NCBI RefSeq assembly: GCF_024509055.1
Contig: NZ_JANINM010000096.1
Span: 1 to 57,785 of the forward strand
Reading direction: 5' to 3'
From: Mesorhizobium sp.
Lineage (GTDB): Bacteria; Pseudomonadota; Alphaproteobacteria; Rhizobiales; Rhizobiaceae
Length of the DNA stretch: 57,785 nucleotides
A program made the position numbers and the translations under genes. The notes beneath the pieces are model-generated. The model searched no databases. It was not told the DNA's origin and saw only the letters and a program-made list of their open reading frames with translations. Shown here piece after piece: positions 29,950 to 38,406 of the stretch; the first letter of the stretch is position 1, and each line of letters begins with the position of its first letter.

Positions 29950-31419
29950 ATGACCAGCCAGATCATCCCTGTCGATCCTTTCGACTTCATCATCTTCGGC
30001 GGCACCGGCGACCTGTCGGAACGCAAGCTGCTGCCTTCGCTCTACTATCGCCAGCGCGACCACCAATTTTCCGAACCGACGCGCATCATCGGCACGTCGC
30101 GCGCGAAAATGACCGACGCGGAGTTCCGGGCCTTCGCCAAGCAAGCGATTTCGGACCATGTGAAGGCAGCGGACGTCGACGCTAAAGAACTGGAAACCTT
30201 CCTGGCCAGGCTGTCGTATGTCCCGGCGGACGCGACCACTGGCACCGGTTTCGACAAGTTGAAGAAGGCGATCGGCGACAGCGACCGCATCCGCGCCTTC
30301 TACCTGGCGGTGGCGCCGGCGTTGTTCGGCGACATCTCGCACCAGCTCAAGGAACACAAGCTGATCACGCCGAACTCGCGCATCGTGCTGGAGAAGCCGA
30401 TCGGCCGCGACCTTGCCTCGGCGCGCGCGCTGAACGACGCCGTCGGCGACGATTTCCATGAAAGCCAGATCTTCCGCATCGATCACTATCTCGGCAAGGA
30501 AACGGTGCAGAATCTGATGGCGCTGCGCTTTGCCAACGCGCTCTACGAGCCGCTTTGGAACTCCGCCCAGATCGACCATGTGCAGATCACGGTCGCCGAG
30601 ACCGTGGGTCTCGAGGACCGCGTCACCTACTATGACAAGGCAGGCGCGTTGCGCGACATGGTGCAGAACCACATCCTGCAGCTGCTTTGCCTGGTCGCCA
30701 TGGAAACGCCGTCGTCGATGGATGCCGACGCGGTGCGCGACGAGAAGCTGAAGGTGCTGCGGGCGCTGAAGCGCATCAACGGCAACGAGGCGCCCAAGCA
30801 CACCGTGCGCGGCCAGTATCGTGCCGGCGCCTCCGCCGGCGGGCCGGTCAAGGGCTATGTCGAGGAACTCGGCAAGGACAGCAACACCGAGACCTTCGTC
30901 GCCATCAAGGCCGAGATAGGCAACTGGCGCTGGGCCGGCGTTCCCTTCTACCTCAGGACCGGCAAGCGGCTGGCGACCCGCGTTTCAGAGATCGTCATCG
31001 AGTTCAAGCCGATCCCCTATTCGATCTTCGGCGACAGCGCCGGGCCGATCTTCGCCAACCAGCTGGTGATCCGCCTGCAGCCGGACGAAGGCGTCAAGCA
31101 GTTCATCATGATCAAGGATCCGGGTCCGGGCGGCATGCGCCTGCGCCAGATCTCGCTCGACATGAGCTTCGCGCAGTCGTTCGACGGGCGCGCGCCGGAT
31201 GCCTATGAGCGGCTGATCATGGATGTCGTGCGCGGCAACCAGACGCTGTTCATGCGCCGCGACGAGGTCGAGGCGGCATGGAAGTGGATCGACCCGATCC
31301 AGAACGCCTGGGAAAGCGCCCGGCAGGAAGCACAGGGCTATACGGCCGGCACCTGGGGGCCATCGGCCTCGATTGCGCTCATCGAACGTGACGGACGGAC
31401 ATGGCACGAGAGCAATTGA
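29950..31419 (+). CDS. zwf: Glucose-6-phosphate 1-dehydrogenase
   Basis: A 489-residue enzyme oxidising glucose-6-phosphate to 6-phosphogluconolactone. The coenzyme site GGTGDLSERK (17-26) and the active-site block RIDHYLGKE (176-184, catalytic His179) are intact, as is the later RGQYRAG segment. ATG 29950 gives the usual rhizobial N-terminus (MTSQIIPVDPFDF); an upstream ATG at 29875 would add 25 non-conserved residues. The upstream 260 bases are locally AT-rich near 29890-29915 and probably carry the promoter. It is the first gene of zwf-pgl-edd, feeding the Entner-Doudoroff route that rhizobia use for hexoses. Confidence 0.96.
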   Translation: MTSQIIPVDPFDFIIFGGTGDLSERKLLPSLYYRQRDHQFSEPTRIIGTSRAKMTDAEFRAFAKQAISDHVKAADVDAKELETFLARLSYVPADATTGTGFDKLKKAIGDSDRIRAFYLAVAPALFGDISHQLKEHKLITPNSRIVLEKPIGRDLASARALNDAVGDDFHESQIFRIDHYLGKETVQNLMALRFANALYEPLWNSAQIDHVQITVAETVGLEDRVTYYDKAGALRDMVQNHILQLLCLVAMETPSSMDADAVRDEKLKVLRALKRINGNEAPKHTVRGQYRAGASAGGPVKGYVEELGKDSNTETFVAIKAEIGNWRWAGVPFYLRTGKRLATRVSEIVIEFKPIPYSIFGDSAGPIFANQLVIRLQPDEGVKQFIMIKDPGPGGMRLRQISLDMSFAQSFDGRAPDAYERLIMDVVRGNQTLFMRRDEVEAAWKWIDPIQNAWESARQEAQGYTAGTWGPSASIALIERDGRTWHESN

Positions 31420-32117
31420 ACGCGCCCAACTACCGTTGGAACGGCTTTGCCGATCGCCAGGAGCTGGCGGCGGCACTTGCCGGCCAGGTCGCCTCGAGGC
31501 TGACCGATGCCGTCGCAAAACGTGGCAGCGCGGTGCTCGCAGTATCAGGCGGCACGACTCCGGCGAAATTCTTCGCCGCGCTGTCCGCCACGCCCATCGC
31601 CTGGGACAAGGTCACGGTGACACTGGTCGACGAGCGCTTCGTGCCGCCATCGTCGCCGCGCTCCAACGCTGGGCTCGTGGCCGCCAACCTGCTCCAGAAC
31701 AAAGCGGCGGCAGCGCGCTTCGTGCCGCTCTACCATGAAGCGGCAAGCATCGAGGATGCGGCGGCGGCGGACAGCGAGGCGTTGAAATCCCTGGCCTGGC
31801 CACTCGACGCAGTCCTGCTCGGGATGGGTGGCGACGGCCACACCGCGTCATTCTTTCCCGACGCCGGCAATCTCCCGGAACTGCTCGATCCGTCCTCACA
31901 GCGGATCGTGCTGCCGGTGCATGCGCAAAGCGCTGGCGAGCCGCGGCTCACGCTTTCTATGGCGCGCATCATAGCGGCCGGCTTCATCGCGCTGCAGATC
32001 GAAGGCGATGACAAGCGCGCAGCCTTCGACGGCGCAATGGGACCGGGCGAGAAAAAGCCCATCCGCAAGGTGCTCGAAGCATCGCCGATCCCGGTAGAGG
32101 TGTTCTGGGCACCCTGA
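31401..32117 (+). CDS. pgl: 6-phosphogluconolactonase
   Basis: A 238-residue DevB-type lactonase that hydrolyses 6-phosphogluconolactone to 6-phosphogluconate. The SGGTTPAKFF phosphate loop (about 49-58), the LVDERFVPPSSPRSN motif and the GMGGDGHTASFFP motif are all present. The start overlaps the end of zwf by 19 bases, so translation is coupled. The next gene, edd, begins 63 bases later on the same strand. Confidence 0.95.
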   Translation: MAREQLNAPNYRWNGFADRQELAAALAGQVASRLTDAVAKRGSAVLAVSGGTTPAKFFAALSATPIAWDKVTVTLVDERFVPPSSPRSNAGLVAANLLQNKAAAARFVPLYHEAASIEDAAAADSEALKSLAWPLDAVLLGMGGDGHTASFFPDAGNLPELLDPSSQRIVLPVHAQSAGEPRLTLSMARIIAAGFIALQIEGDDKRAAFDGAMGPGEKKPIRKVLEASPIPVEVFWAP

Positions 32118-32180
32118 TTTCCAAAGAGGCAGTCCCGGCAGCCGTGGGAGGACGTTGCCCGGGACTCGAAAGGACCGACC

Positions 32181-34004
32181 ATGACAGCCAGACGCGATAT
32201 CGAAGCCATCACGGAACGCATCCGCCAGCGCTCGAAACCCGGACGCGAAGCCTATCTCGGCCGCATCGCGGAAGCGTCCGGTCGCACGGCCAACCGCGCG
32301 GTGCTGGGCTGCGGCAACCTCGCCCATGCCTTCGCCGTCTGCAGCCCGTCCGAGAAGGTGGCACTTGGCGGCGACCGCGTGCCGAACCTCGGCATCATCA
32401 CCTCCTACAATGACATGCTGTCGGCGCATCAGCCGTTCGAGACCTTTCCGGCGATGATCAAGGAAGCAGCGCGCGAGGCGGGCGGCATCGCGCAGGTTGC
32501 CGGCGGCGTGCCAGCAATGTGCGATGGCGTCACCCAGGGCCAGCCCGGCATGGAACTGTCGCTGTTCTCGCGCGACGTGATCGCAATGGCGGCCGCGATC
32601 GGCCTCTCGCACAACATGTTCGACGCCGCCGTCTTCCTCGGCGTCTGCGACAAGATCGTGCCGGGCCTGGTGATCGCGGCGCTGACCTTCGGGCACCTGC
32701 CGGCGATCTTCATTCCGGCCGGGCCGATGACGACCGGCCTGCCGAACGACGAGAAGGCCAAGGTCCGCCAGCTTTACGCCGAAGGCAAGGTGGGGCGCGC
32801 CGAACTGCTGGAGGCGGAGTCAAAGTCCTATCACGGGCCGGGCACCTGCACCTTCTACGGCACCGCCAACTCCAACCAGATGCTGATGGAGGTCATGGGC
32901 CTGCACACGCCCGGCGCCTCCTTCGTCAACCCGGGCACGCCGCTGCGCGACGCGCTGACCAGGGAAGCGGCGAAGCGGGCGCTGGCGATCACCGCGCTGG
33001 GCAACGCGTACACGCCGGTCGGGCGCATGATCGACGAGCGCTCCATCGTCAACGGCGTCGTCGGCCTGCACGCCACGGGCGGCTCGACCAACCACACCAT
33101 CCACCTGATCGCGATGGCCGCCGCCGCCGGCATCTCGCTCACCTGGCAGGACATTTCCGACCTTTCGGAAGCCGTGCCGCTGCTCGCCCGCGTCTATCCC
33201 AACGGGCTCGCCGACGTGAACCATTTCCACGCCGCCGGCGGCCTCGGCTTCCTGATCCGCGAGCTGCTTGACGAAGGCATCCTGCACGAGGACGTGCAGA
33301 CGGTCTGGGGCGAAGGCCTCAGGCCATATGCGGTCGAAGCCAGGCTCGGCGACGATGGCGGCGTGGTGCGCGAGGCGGCGCCACGCGAGAGCGGCGACGA
33401 GAAGGTGCTGGCGCCCTTCAAGAAGGCGTTCCAGCCGACGGGCGGGCTCAAGGTGCTTGCGGGCAATCTCGGCCATGCCGTCATCAAGACTTCCGCCGTG
33501 AAGCCCGAGCGGCGCGTCATCGAAGCGCCGGCAAAGGTGTTCGACAGCCAGCAGGGGCTGAACGATGCCTTCAAGGCCGGCACGCTCACGGGAGATTTCG
33601 TCGCCGTCATCCGCTTTCAGGGACCGAAGGCCAACGGCATGCCGGAATTGCACAAGCTCACCACCGTGCTTGGCATCCTGCAGGATCGTGGCCAGCGCGT
33701 CGCGCTGGTGACCGACGGACGTATGTCGGGCGCTTCCGGCAAGGTGCCGGCGGCGATCCATGTGACGCCGGAAGCGGTCGAGGAAGGACCGATCGCCAGG
33801 ATCCATGACGGCGACATCATCCGCCTCGACGCCGATGCCGGGACGCTGGAAGTGCTGGTGCCGGGGGCGGAGTTCGCGCTACGCCGCACGGCGGATGCCG
33901 ATCTCATCGGCAATGAATTCGGCTTCGGCCGCGAGCTGTTCGCCGGCTTCCGGCAACTGGTCGGGCGCGCCGATCACGGCGCCGCGGCGTTCGGCAACGC
34001 CTGA
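32181..34004 (+). CDS. edd: Phosphogluconate dehydratase
   Basis: A 607-residue Fe-S dehydratase of the IlvD/Edd family converting 6-phosphogluconate to 2-keto-3-deoxy-6-phosphogluconate. Characteristic stretches are [15 protein letters not shown] (about 73-87), [21 protein letters not shown], the CDKIVPG cluster cysteine and the C-terminal [17 protein letters not shown]. The length and the third cysteine region ([16 protein letters not shown]) favour Edd over IlvD. It completes the zwf-pgl-edd set; the aldolase gene eda is not in the window. The SD is modest (GAAAGGACC before ATG 32181). Confidence 0.96.
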   Translation: MTARRDIEAITERIRQRSKPGREAYLGRIAEASGRTANRAVLGCGNLAHAFAVCSPSEKVALGGDRVPNLGIITSYNDMLSAHQPFETFPAMIKEAAREAGGIAQVAGGVPAMCDGVTQGQPGMELSLFSRDVIAMAAAIGLSHNMFDAAVFLGVCDKIVPGLVIAALTFGHLPAIFIPAGPMTTGLPNDEKAKVRQLYAEGKVGRAELLEAESKSYHGPGTCTFYGTANSNQMLMEVMGLHTPGASFVNPGTPLRDALTREAAKRALAITALGNAYTPVGRMIDERSIVNGVVGLHATGGSTNHTIHLIAMAAAAGISLTWQDISDLSEAVPLLARVYPNGLADVNHFHAAGGLGFLIRELLDEGILHEDVQTVWGEGLRPYAVEARLGDDGGVVREAAPRESGDEKVLAPFKKAFQPTGGLKVLAGNLGHAVIKTSAVKPERRVIEAPAKVFDSQQGLNDAFKAGTLTGDFVAVIRFQGPKANGMPELHKLTTVLGILQDRGQRVALVTDGRMSGASGKVPAAIHVTPEAVEEGPIARIHDGDIIRLDADAGTLEVLVPGAEFALRRTADADLIGNEFGFGRELFAGFRQLVGRADHGAAAFGNA

Positions 34005-34047
34005 GCCTTACCGTATCCCCAAAGCGAACGACCGTCCGGTCGCGCGC

Positions 34048-34440
34048 TTATTCCTCGGAGCGGCCCGCGGCGTCTCGATCACGCTCGTACCGTCTTGCGA
34101 GTGGAAACGGCGGCAGCCAGGATTCGCGACGCACGGTCCACAGCTCATAGGTGGGCATCAGTTGATCCGGGGCATCCAGGGAGCCCAGGCTCACTTCGAT
34201 TTCGTCGCCGGTGCGCGCGAAAACGGACGAGCCGCAGCGCGGGCAGAAAAACCGCCCGGCATAGTCGCGTGTCTCGCCGTCGATCTTCACCGCACCATGA
34301 GGGAAGATCGCCGACGCGTGAAAGAGCGCCCCATGATGCTTGCGGCAATCGAGACAGTGGCAAAGGCCGACGCGGTATGGGCAGCCCGTCGCCACGATCC
34401 GGACGTTGCCGCACAGGCAGCCGCCCGTGAACCGGTCCAT
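34048..34440 (-). CDS. GFA/CENP-V-like zinc protein
   Basis: A 130-residue protein with the GFA fold (glutathione-dependent formaldehyde-activating enzyme family). Zinc ligands are in GGCLCGN (7-13), CHCLDCRKHHGA (about 27-38) and FCPRCGSSVF (about 64-73). ATG 34440 follows GGAGGAGG. The molecular role of single GFA-like proteins is poorly defined despite the family name. It converges with edd and follows the VWA gene on the same strand at 75 bases. Confidence 0.88.
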   Translation of the reverse strand: MDRFTGGCLCGNVRIVATGCPYRVGLCHCLDCRKHHGALFHASAIFPHGAVKIDGETRDYAGRFFCPRCGSSVFARTGDEIEVSLGSLDAPDQLMPTYELWTVRRESWLPPFPLARRYERDRDAAGRSEE

Positions 34441-34515
34441 GATTGCCTCCTCCAATAGCGGGGAGCTGGAGGCGCCCAACGACTGTTCCAGCGCCTTTCG
34501 TCTGCCCGTCCGAAC

Positions 34516-36222
34516 CTACTGGACGGTGATCTCGCTCCGTCCGCCGACTTTGACCGTAACCGGCACTTCCTTGTCCTGGCCCTGGTCGGACATGTGGCGC
34601 ACGACGACATAGTCGCCAGCGGGGACCGTCTGCTGCCAGCTGTCGCCATAGCTCAAGCCAAGCGATTTGCGCTTGCCGTCGATGTCCTTCGTCGCCGCGA
34701 ACAGCTCGATCGAATAGGCGCCAGGCGCCGACATGGCCAGCACGCCGGCCCCGAGCGCGACCTTGATGTCCTGGCTCTCGCCGGCCTTGATGCTGAAAGG
34801 CTGTTCGGCCACGGCGAGATCGAGCGTGGCGATAGCGACATAGTCGTCCGGCGGCAGCCAGAACTTGCTGTCCGACCCGTAGGAGTGCTCGACGCTTTCG
34901 CGGCTGCCATCGGTCTTCTTCTTCGCCTTGACTATCTCGAAACCGACGGCGGAATTGTCCGCCTTGTCGCCACCGGCGACATAGTAGGCGTTGAGCACCG
35001 CATGCCCGACACCGACGATGACGTCCTTCTCGACGGTCTGTCCGGCGGCAAGCCGAACGGTCTCGGTCGCCGTGCCGGCGCCGATCTGCACCGTCACCTT
35101 CTGCTCGCCGGCAGGCACCATGACCTTTGCATCGCCATAGCTGGTGGTGGTTCCGCCCGGATAGGCGATGTCGACACGGGCTTCGGCACTGCTCTCGGCG
35201 CCCTGGCTGGCACGCGGATGGATGACCAGCGTACCGCCGTTCAGCGTGAATAGCGGGTCATAAGTCTTGCCCGCCTCGATCTTGATCTTCTGCTCGGTCC
35301 TTGCCTCGTCGTTGCGGGCGACGACGACATAGTCGCCAGGTTCGAGATTGGTCTTGAGCGGCCCGTATTCCGTGGTGACCTGGTCGCCGCGCGTGCCGTC
35401 GGATTTGGCCTTGTAGATCTCCCAGGCATTGCCGTCGGTGATCCGCTCGCCGCCTTCCGCCATGACCACACCCGGCGTGAAATTGAACTCAGGCTTGGCG
35501 GGCTCCGGGGCTGGCGCCGCAGCGGGGGCCGATGCGGTCTCGGTGGCGGCCGGCGCAGGCTGGGGCGCCGGGGCTGGGGCGGACGCGGCCGTCGGAGCGG
35601 AGGGCGCGACGGTTTCAACCAGCGCTTCCTTCAGCGCCTTCTCGTCGGAAACCTGGATGTATTTGCCGCCGGTGTTCTCGGCGAGACAGGCGATCTGCCT
35701 GCCTTCGTCGGCGGAAAGGCCAAAGCCGACGACGTCGGCGGTGAAGTCGACGCCCTTTGCCTTCAGCTCCTTGCCAAGCGCGCAGGGGTCGCCGCCGCAG
35801 CTCTCCAGCCCATCGGTGATGAGGACCACGGTCGCCTTGTCCTCGGTATATTTCAGCGCCTCGGCCGCCTGTTTGACGGCGGCCGTCAGCGGGGTCTTGC
35901 CCTGGAATTTCAAGCTGTCGGCGGCAGTGGAAATCGCGCCGGCCGAACCTGCCTGCGGCGGCACGATCAGCTCGATGTCGTCGCAACTGCCCTTCGTGCG
36001 ATGGCCATAGGCCATGAAGCCGATCTGGTCATCGGCCGGCACTGACTGCAGCACGTTGCGCAGGGACTGGCGTGCGATTTCGAGCTTGGGTTTGCCGTCG
36101 ATCTGGGCCCACATGGAACCCGACGCGTCGAGAATGACGATGACCTTGTTGGCGGCAAAGCCGAAGGTCGTCGTCGACAAAAGGAAGATCGCCGCAGCGA
36201 CGCTCCGTGCCAGTCCCGCCAT
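34516..36222 (-). CDS. Secreted VWA-domain protein with repeated beta-sandwich units
   Basis: A 568-residue periplasmic or surface protein. A signal peptide covers residues 1-23 (ending FGFAA). The von Willebrand factor A domain (about 25-200) has an intact MIDAS start DASGS (32-36), plus the Thr and the Asp in VLITDGLES. An Ala/Pro-rich linker (about 205-245) leads to four related units of about 70-80 residues, three with a YGxxK/YGDS turn followed by a PGDYVVVA-like strand. ATG 36222 follows AGGAG. It lies downstream of the GlxA-type regulator at 91 bases, same strand. The ligand is unknown. Confidence 0.8.
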   Translation of the reverse strand: MAGLARSVAAAIFLLSTTTFGFAANKVIVILDASGSMWAQIDGKPKLEIARQSLRNVLQSVPADDQIGFMAYGHRTKGSCDDIELIVPPQAGSAGAISTAADSLKFQGKTPLTAAVKQAAEALKYTEDKATVVLITDGLESCGGDPCALGKELKAKGVDFTADVVGFGLSADEGRQIACLAENTGGKYIQVSDEKALKEALVETVAPSAPTAASAPAPAPQPAPAATETASAPAAAPAPEPAKPEFNFTPGVVMAEGGERITDGNAWEIYKAKSDGTRGDQVTTEYGPLKTNLEPGDYVVVARNDEARTEQKIKIEAGKTYDPLFTLNGGTLVIHPRASQGAESSAEARVDIAYPGGTTTSYGDAKVMVPAGEQKVTVQIGAGTATETVRLAAGQTVEKDVIVGVGHAVLNAYYVAGGDKADNSAVGFEIVKAKKKTDGSRESVEHSYGSDSKFWLPPDDYVAIATLDLAVAEQPFSIKAGESQDIKVALGAGVLAMSAPGAYSIELFAATKDIDGKRKSLGLSYGDSWQQTVPAGDYVVVRHMSDQGQDKEVPVTVKVGGRSEITVQ

Positions 36223-36313
36223 TAAAATCTCCTGAGTGAGCCCCGTCCGCGCCGGAAAGCTATTTGAGGCGGCCTTGGGAGACAAGCCCGACGGAATGCG
36301 AAACGAAGGCTGC

Positions 36314-37312
36314 TCAATAGGTGGTGCGGCGTTCCTCGGAAGGCGGGCGGCCGAATTGCAGGCGATAGCTTTGCGCGAAATAGGAGTGCGAGGTGAAGCC
36401 GGTGGCGATCGCCACGTCGAGGATCGGCATATTGGTCTGGCGCAGAAGCTCGCGCGCCCGCTCCAGCCTCAAACGCATATAGTAGCGGCCGGGCGTCACG
36501 CTCAAATGGCGCAGGAACAGGCGCTCGACCTGGCGTACCGAAAGGCCGGCCGACTTCGCGAGTTGCACCGCCGACAGCGGCTCGTCGAGATGGTCGGCCA
36601 TCAACTCGACGATCCGCCTGAGCTTCTCCGATTTGCCGGTGAGATCCCGTTCGGGCCCGACGCGCTGCCGGTCGCCGGCCGAGCGGATGCGTTCGTGCTG
36701 GAACTGGTTGGCGACGCCGTTTGCAAGGTTGGAACCGAAATCACCGCGCACGATCTCCAGCATCAGGTCGATCGAGGTGGTGCCGCCGGCGCAGGTGTAG
36801 CGCTTGCGGTCGATCTCGAAAACGTTGCCGGTGCAGTTGATGTCCGGGAAGCGCTCCATGAAGCCGGCTCGGTTTTCCCAGTGGATGGTGCAACGGTAGC
36901 CGTCGAGCTGTCCGGCTTCGGCCAGCAGGTAGGAGCCGACCGACAAGGCGCCGAGCGCGTTGCCACGCCTGCCCCAGCTGCGCAACGCCGCCAGCACCTT
37001 GCTCTTGCCGGGGAATTCTATGGAGAGGCCCACCGACACGAACAGGATGTCGACCGGCGGCATGTCGGCGACGGAGTAATCTATCTTCAGAGGCAGGCCG
37101 TTGGAGGCCATGACCGCGTCGCCGTCGGCCGAAATCGTCGTCCAGCCGTAGAAGTCACGACCGAGCAGCCTGTTCGCCGAACGGAAGCAGTCGATGGCCG
37201 CGGCGAGCGAGAACATCGAGAACTTGTCGACCAGCAGGAAACCGAACTGCCGGCCGCCCTGAACGGGATCGCTGCTGACCGGCCGTTCAACAGGAGCAGT
37301 TAGGTTCGGCAA
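36314..37312 (-). CDS. GlxA-type AraC regulator with DJ-1/PfpI domain
   Basis: A 332-residue transcription factor. Residues about 22-190 form a DJ-1/PfpI-like domain (FGFLLVDKFSMFSLAAAIDC and the GALSVGSYLLAEAG nucleophile-elbow region, where Ser replaces the Cys of active enzymes). The C-terminus (about 230-325) is an AraC double helix-turn-helix with the conserved FTSHSYFAQSYRLQFGRPP end. Relatives (GlxA, ArgR-type, GbdR) control catabolism of amines such as glycine betaine or carnitine. The start appears to be TTG 37312: it is the first start after an in-frame stop and the next ATG would delete the first beta strand. It follows folD by 18 bases. Confidence 0.85.
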   Translation of the reverse strand: MPNLTAPVERPVSSDPVQGGRQFGFLLVDKFSMFSLAAAIDCFRSANRLLGRDFYGWTTISADGDAVMASNGLPLKIDYSVADMPPVDILFVSVGLSIEFPGKSKVLAALRSWGRRGNALGALSVGSYLLAEAGQLDGYRCTIHWENRAGFMERFPDINCTGNVFEIDRKRYTCAGGTTSIDLMLEIVRGDFGSNLANGVANQFQHERIRSAGDRQRVGPERDLTGKSEKLRRIVELMADHLDEPLSAVQLAKSAGLSVRQVERLFLRHLSVTPGRYYMRLRLERARELLRQTNMPILDVAIATGFTSHSYFAQSYRLQFGRPPSEERRTTY

Positions 37313-37330
37313 TGCTGAGGCTTTCTAAAA

Positions 37331-38230
37331 TCAGAAGGACGGCCGCTTCAATCCGGCCGCGAGGTAGGCGGAAGCTACAGTGTTCGCCATCAGCATGGCA
37401 ATGGTCATCGGGCCGACGCCGCCGGGCACGGGGGTTATGGCGCCGGCGACCTTCGCCGCCTCGGCATAGGCGACATCGCCGACCAGACGGCTTTTGCCCT
37501 CGCCTTTCTCCGGCGCGGGGATGCGGTTGATGCCGACATCGATGACGGTGGCGCCGGGTTTCACCCAGTCGCCCTTGACCATTTCCGGGCGGCCAACGGC
37601 GGCGACCAGGATATCGGCGGTGCTGGCCAGCGCCGGCAGATCCTTGGTGCGGCTGTGCGCGATGGTGACGGTGCAGTTGGCTGCAAGCAGCAGGTTGGCC
37701 ATCGGCTTGCCGACGATGTTGGAACGACCGACGACGACGGCGTTGAGACCGGACAGATCCTTGCCGCGCACCCGCTCGATCAAAAGCATGGAACCCGCCG
37801 GCGTGCAGGGCACGAAGGCCGTCTCCAACTCGCCGGTGCCGAGCTTGCCTACATTGATGAAATGGAAGCCGTCGACATCCTTCTCGGGCGCGATCGTCTG
37901 GATGACCTTGCCGGAATCGATGTGGCCCGGCAGCGGCAGCTGGACGAGAATGCCATGGATCGACTTATCGGCATTGAGGTCGCCGATGATCTTCAAAAGC
38001 TGTTCTTCGGTTGTGTCGGCCGGCAGCGTGTGCTGCACGGAATGGAAGCCGCATTCCTTGGCGGTGCGGGACTTCGAAGCGACATAGACCTGGCTTGCCG
38101 GATCCTCGCCGACGATCACCACCGCCAGGCCCGGCCTGGTCGCGCCCTTGGCCGAAAGCTCCGATGTCAGCGCCTTGACCTTCGACACCACATCCTCGGC
38201 GACGCTCTTCCCGTCAATCACTTCGGCCAT
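37331..38230 (-). CDS. folD: Bifunctional methylenetetrahydrofolate dehydrogenase/cyclohydrolase
   Basis: A 299-residue enzyme interconverting 5,10-methylene-, methenyl- and 10-formyl-tetrahydrofolate. The catalytic YVASK (49-53), the cofactor stretch [12 protein letters not shown] and the C-terminal PGGVGPMT are conserved. ATG 38230 is favoured over the adjacent GTG 38233 because GAAGGTGAG is correctly spaced. It is followed at 18 bases by the GlxA-type regulator, so the two may share a transcript although their roles differ. Confidence 0.96.
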   Translation of the reverse strand: MAEVIDGKSVAEDVVSKVKALTSELSAKGATRPGLAVVIVGEDPASQVYVASKSRTAKECGFHSVQHTLPADTTEEQLLKIIGDLNADKSIHGILVQLPLPGHIDSGKVIQTIAPEKDVDGFHFINVGKLGTGELETAFVPCTPAGSMLLIERVRGKDLSGLNAVVVGRSNIVGKPMANLLLAANCTVTIAHSRTKDLPALASTADILVAAVGRPEMVKGDWVKPGATVIDVGINRIPAPEKGEGKSRLVGDVAYAEAAKVAGAITPVPGGVGPMTIAMLMANTVASAYLAAGLKRPSF

Positions 38231-38406
38231 CACTCACCTTCACCATTGCTCAGCGGCGGCACGCCATGCGCAGCCCGGTTGCTCGGCCCGCCACCGCTCA
38301 ATCGAGCCAGGTGCCGGCCACCGAAGCGCGGCATTTTCACGAAAATTCGCCAGGGCAATCCCGTCAAAGCGTCGTCGGATGCCGCTTTTATCGGACGCGG
38401 CGTGTT

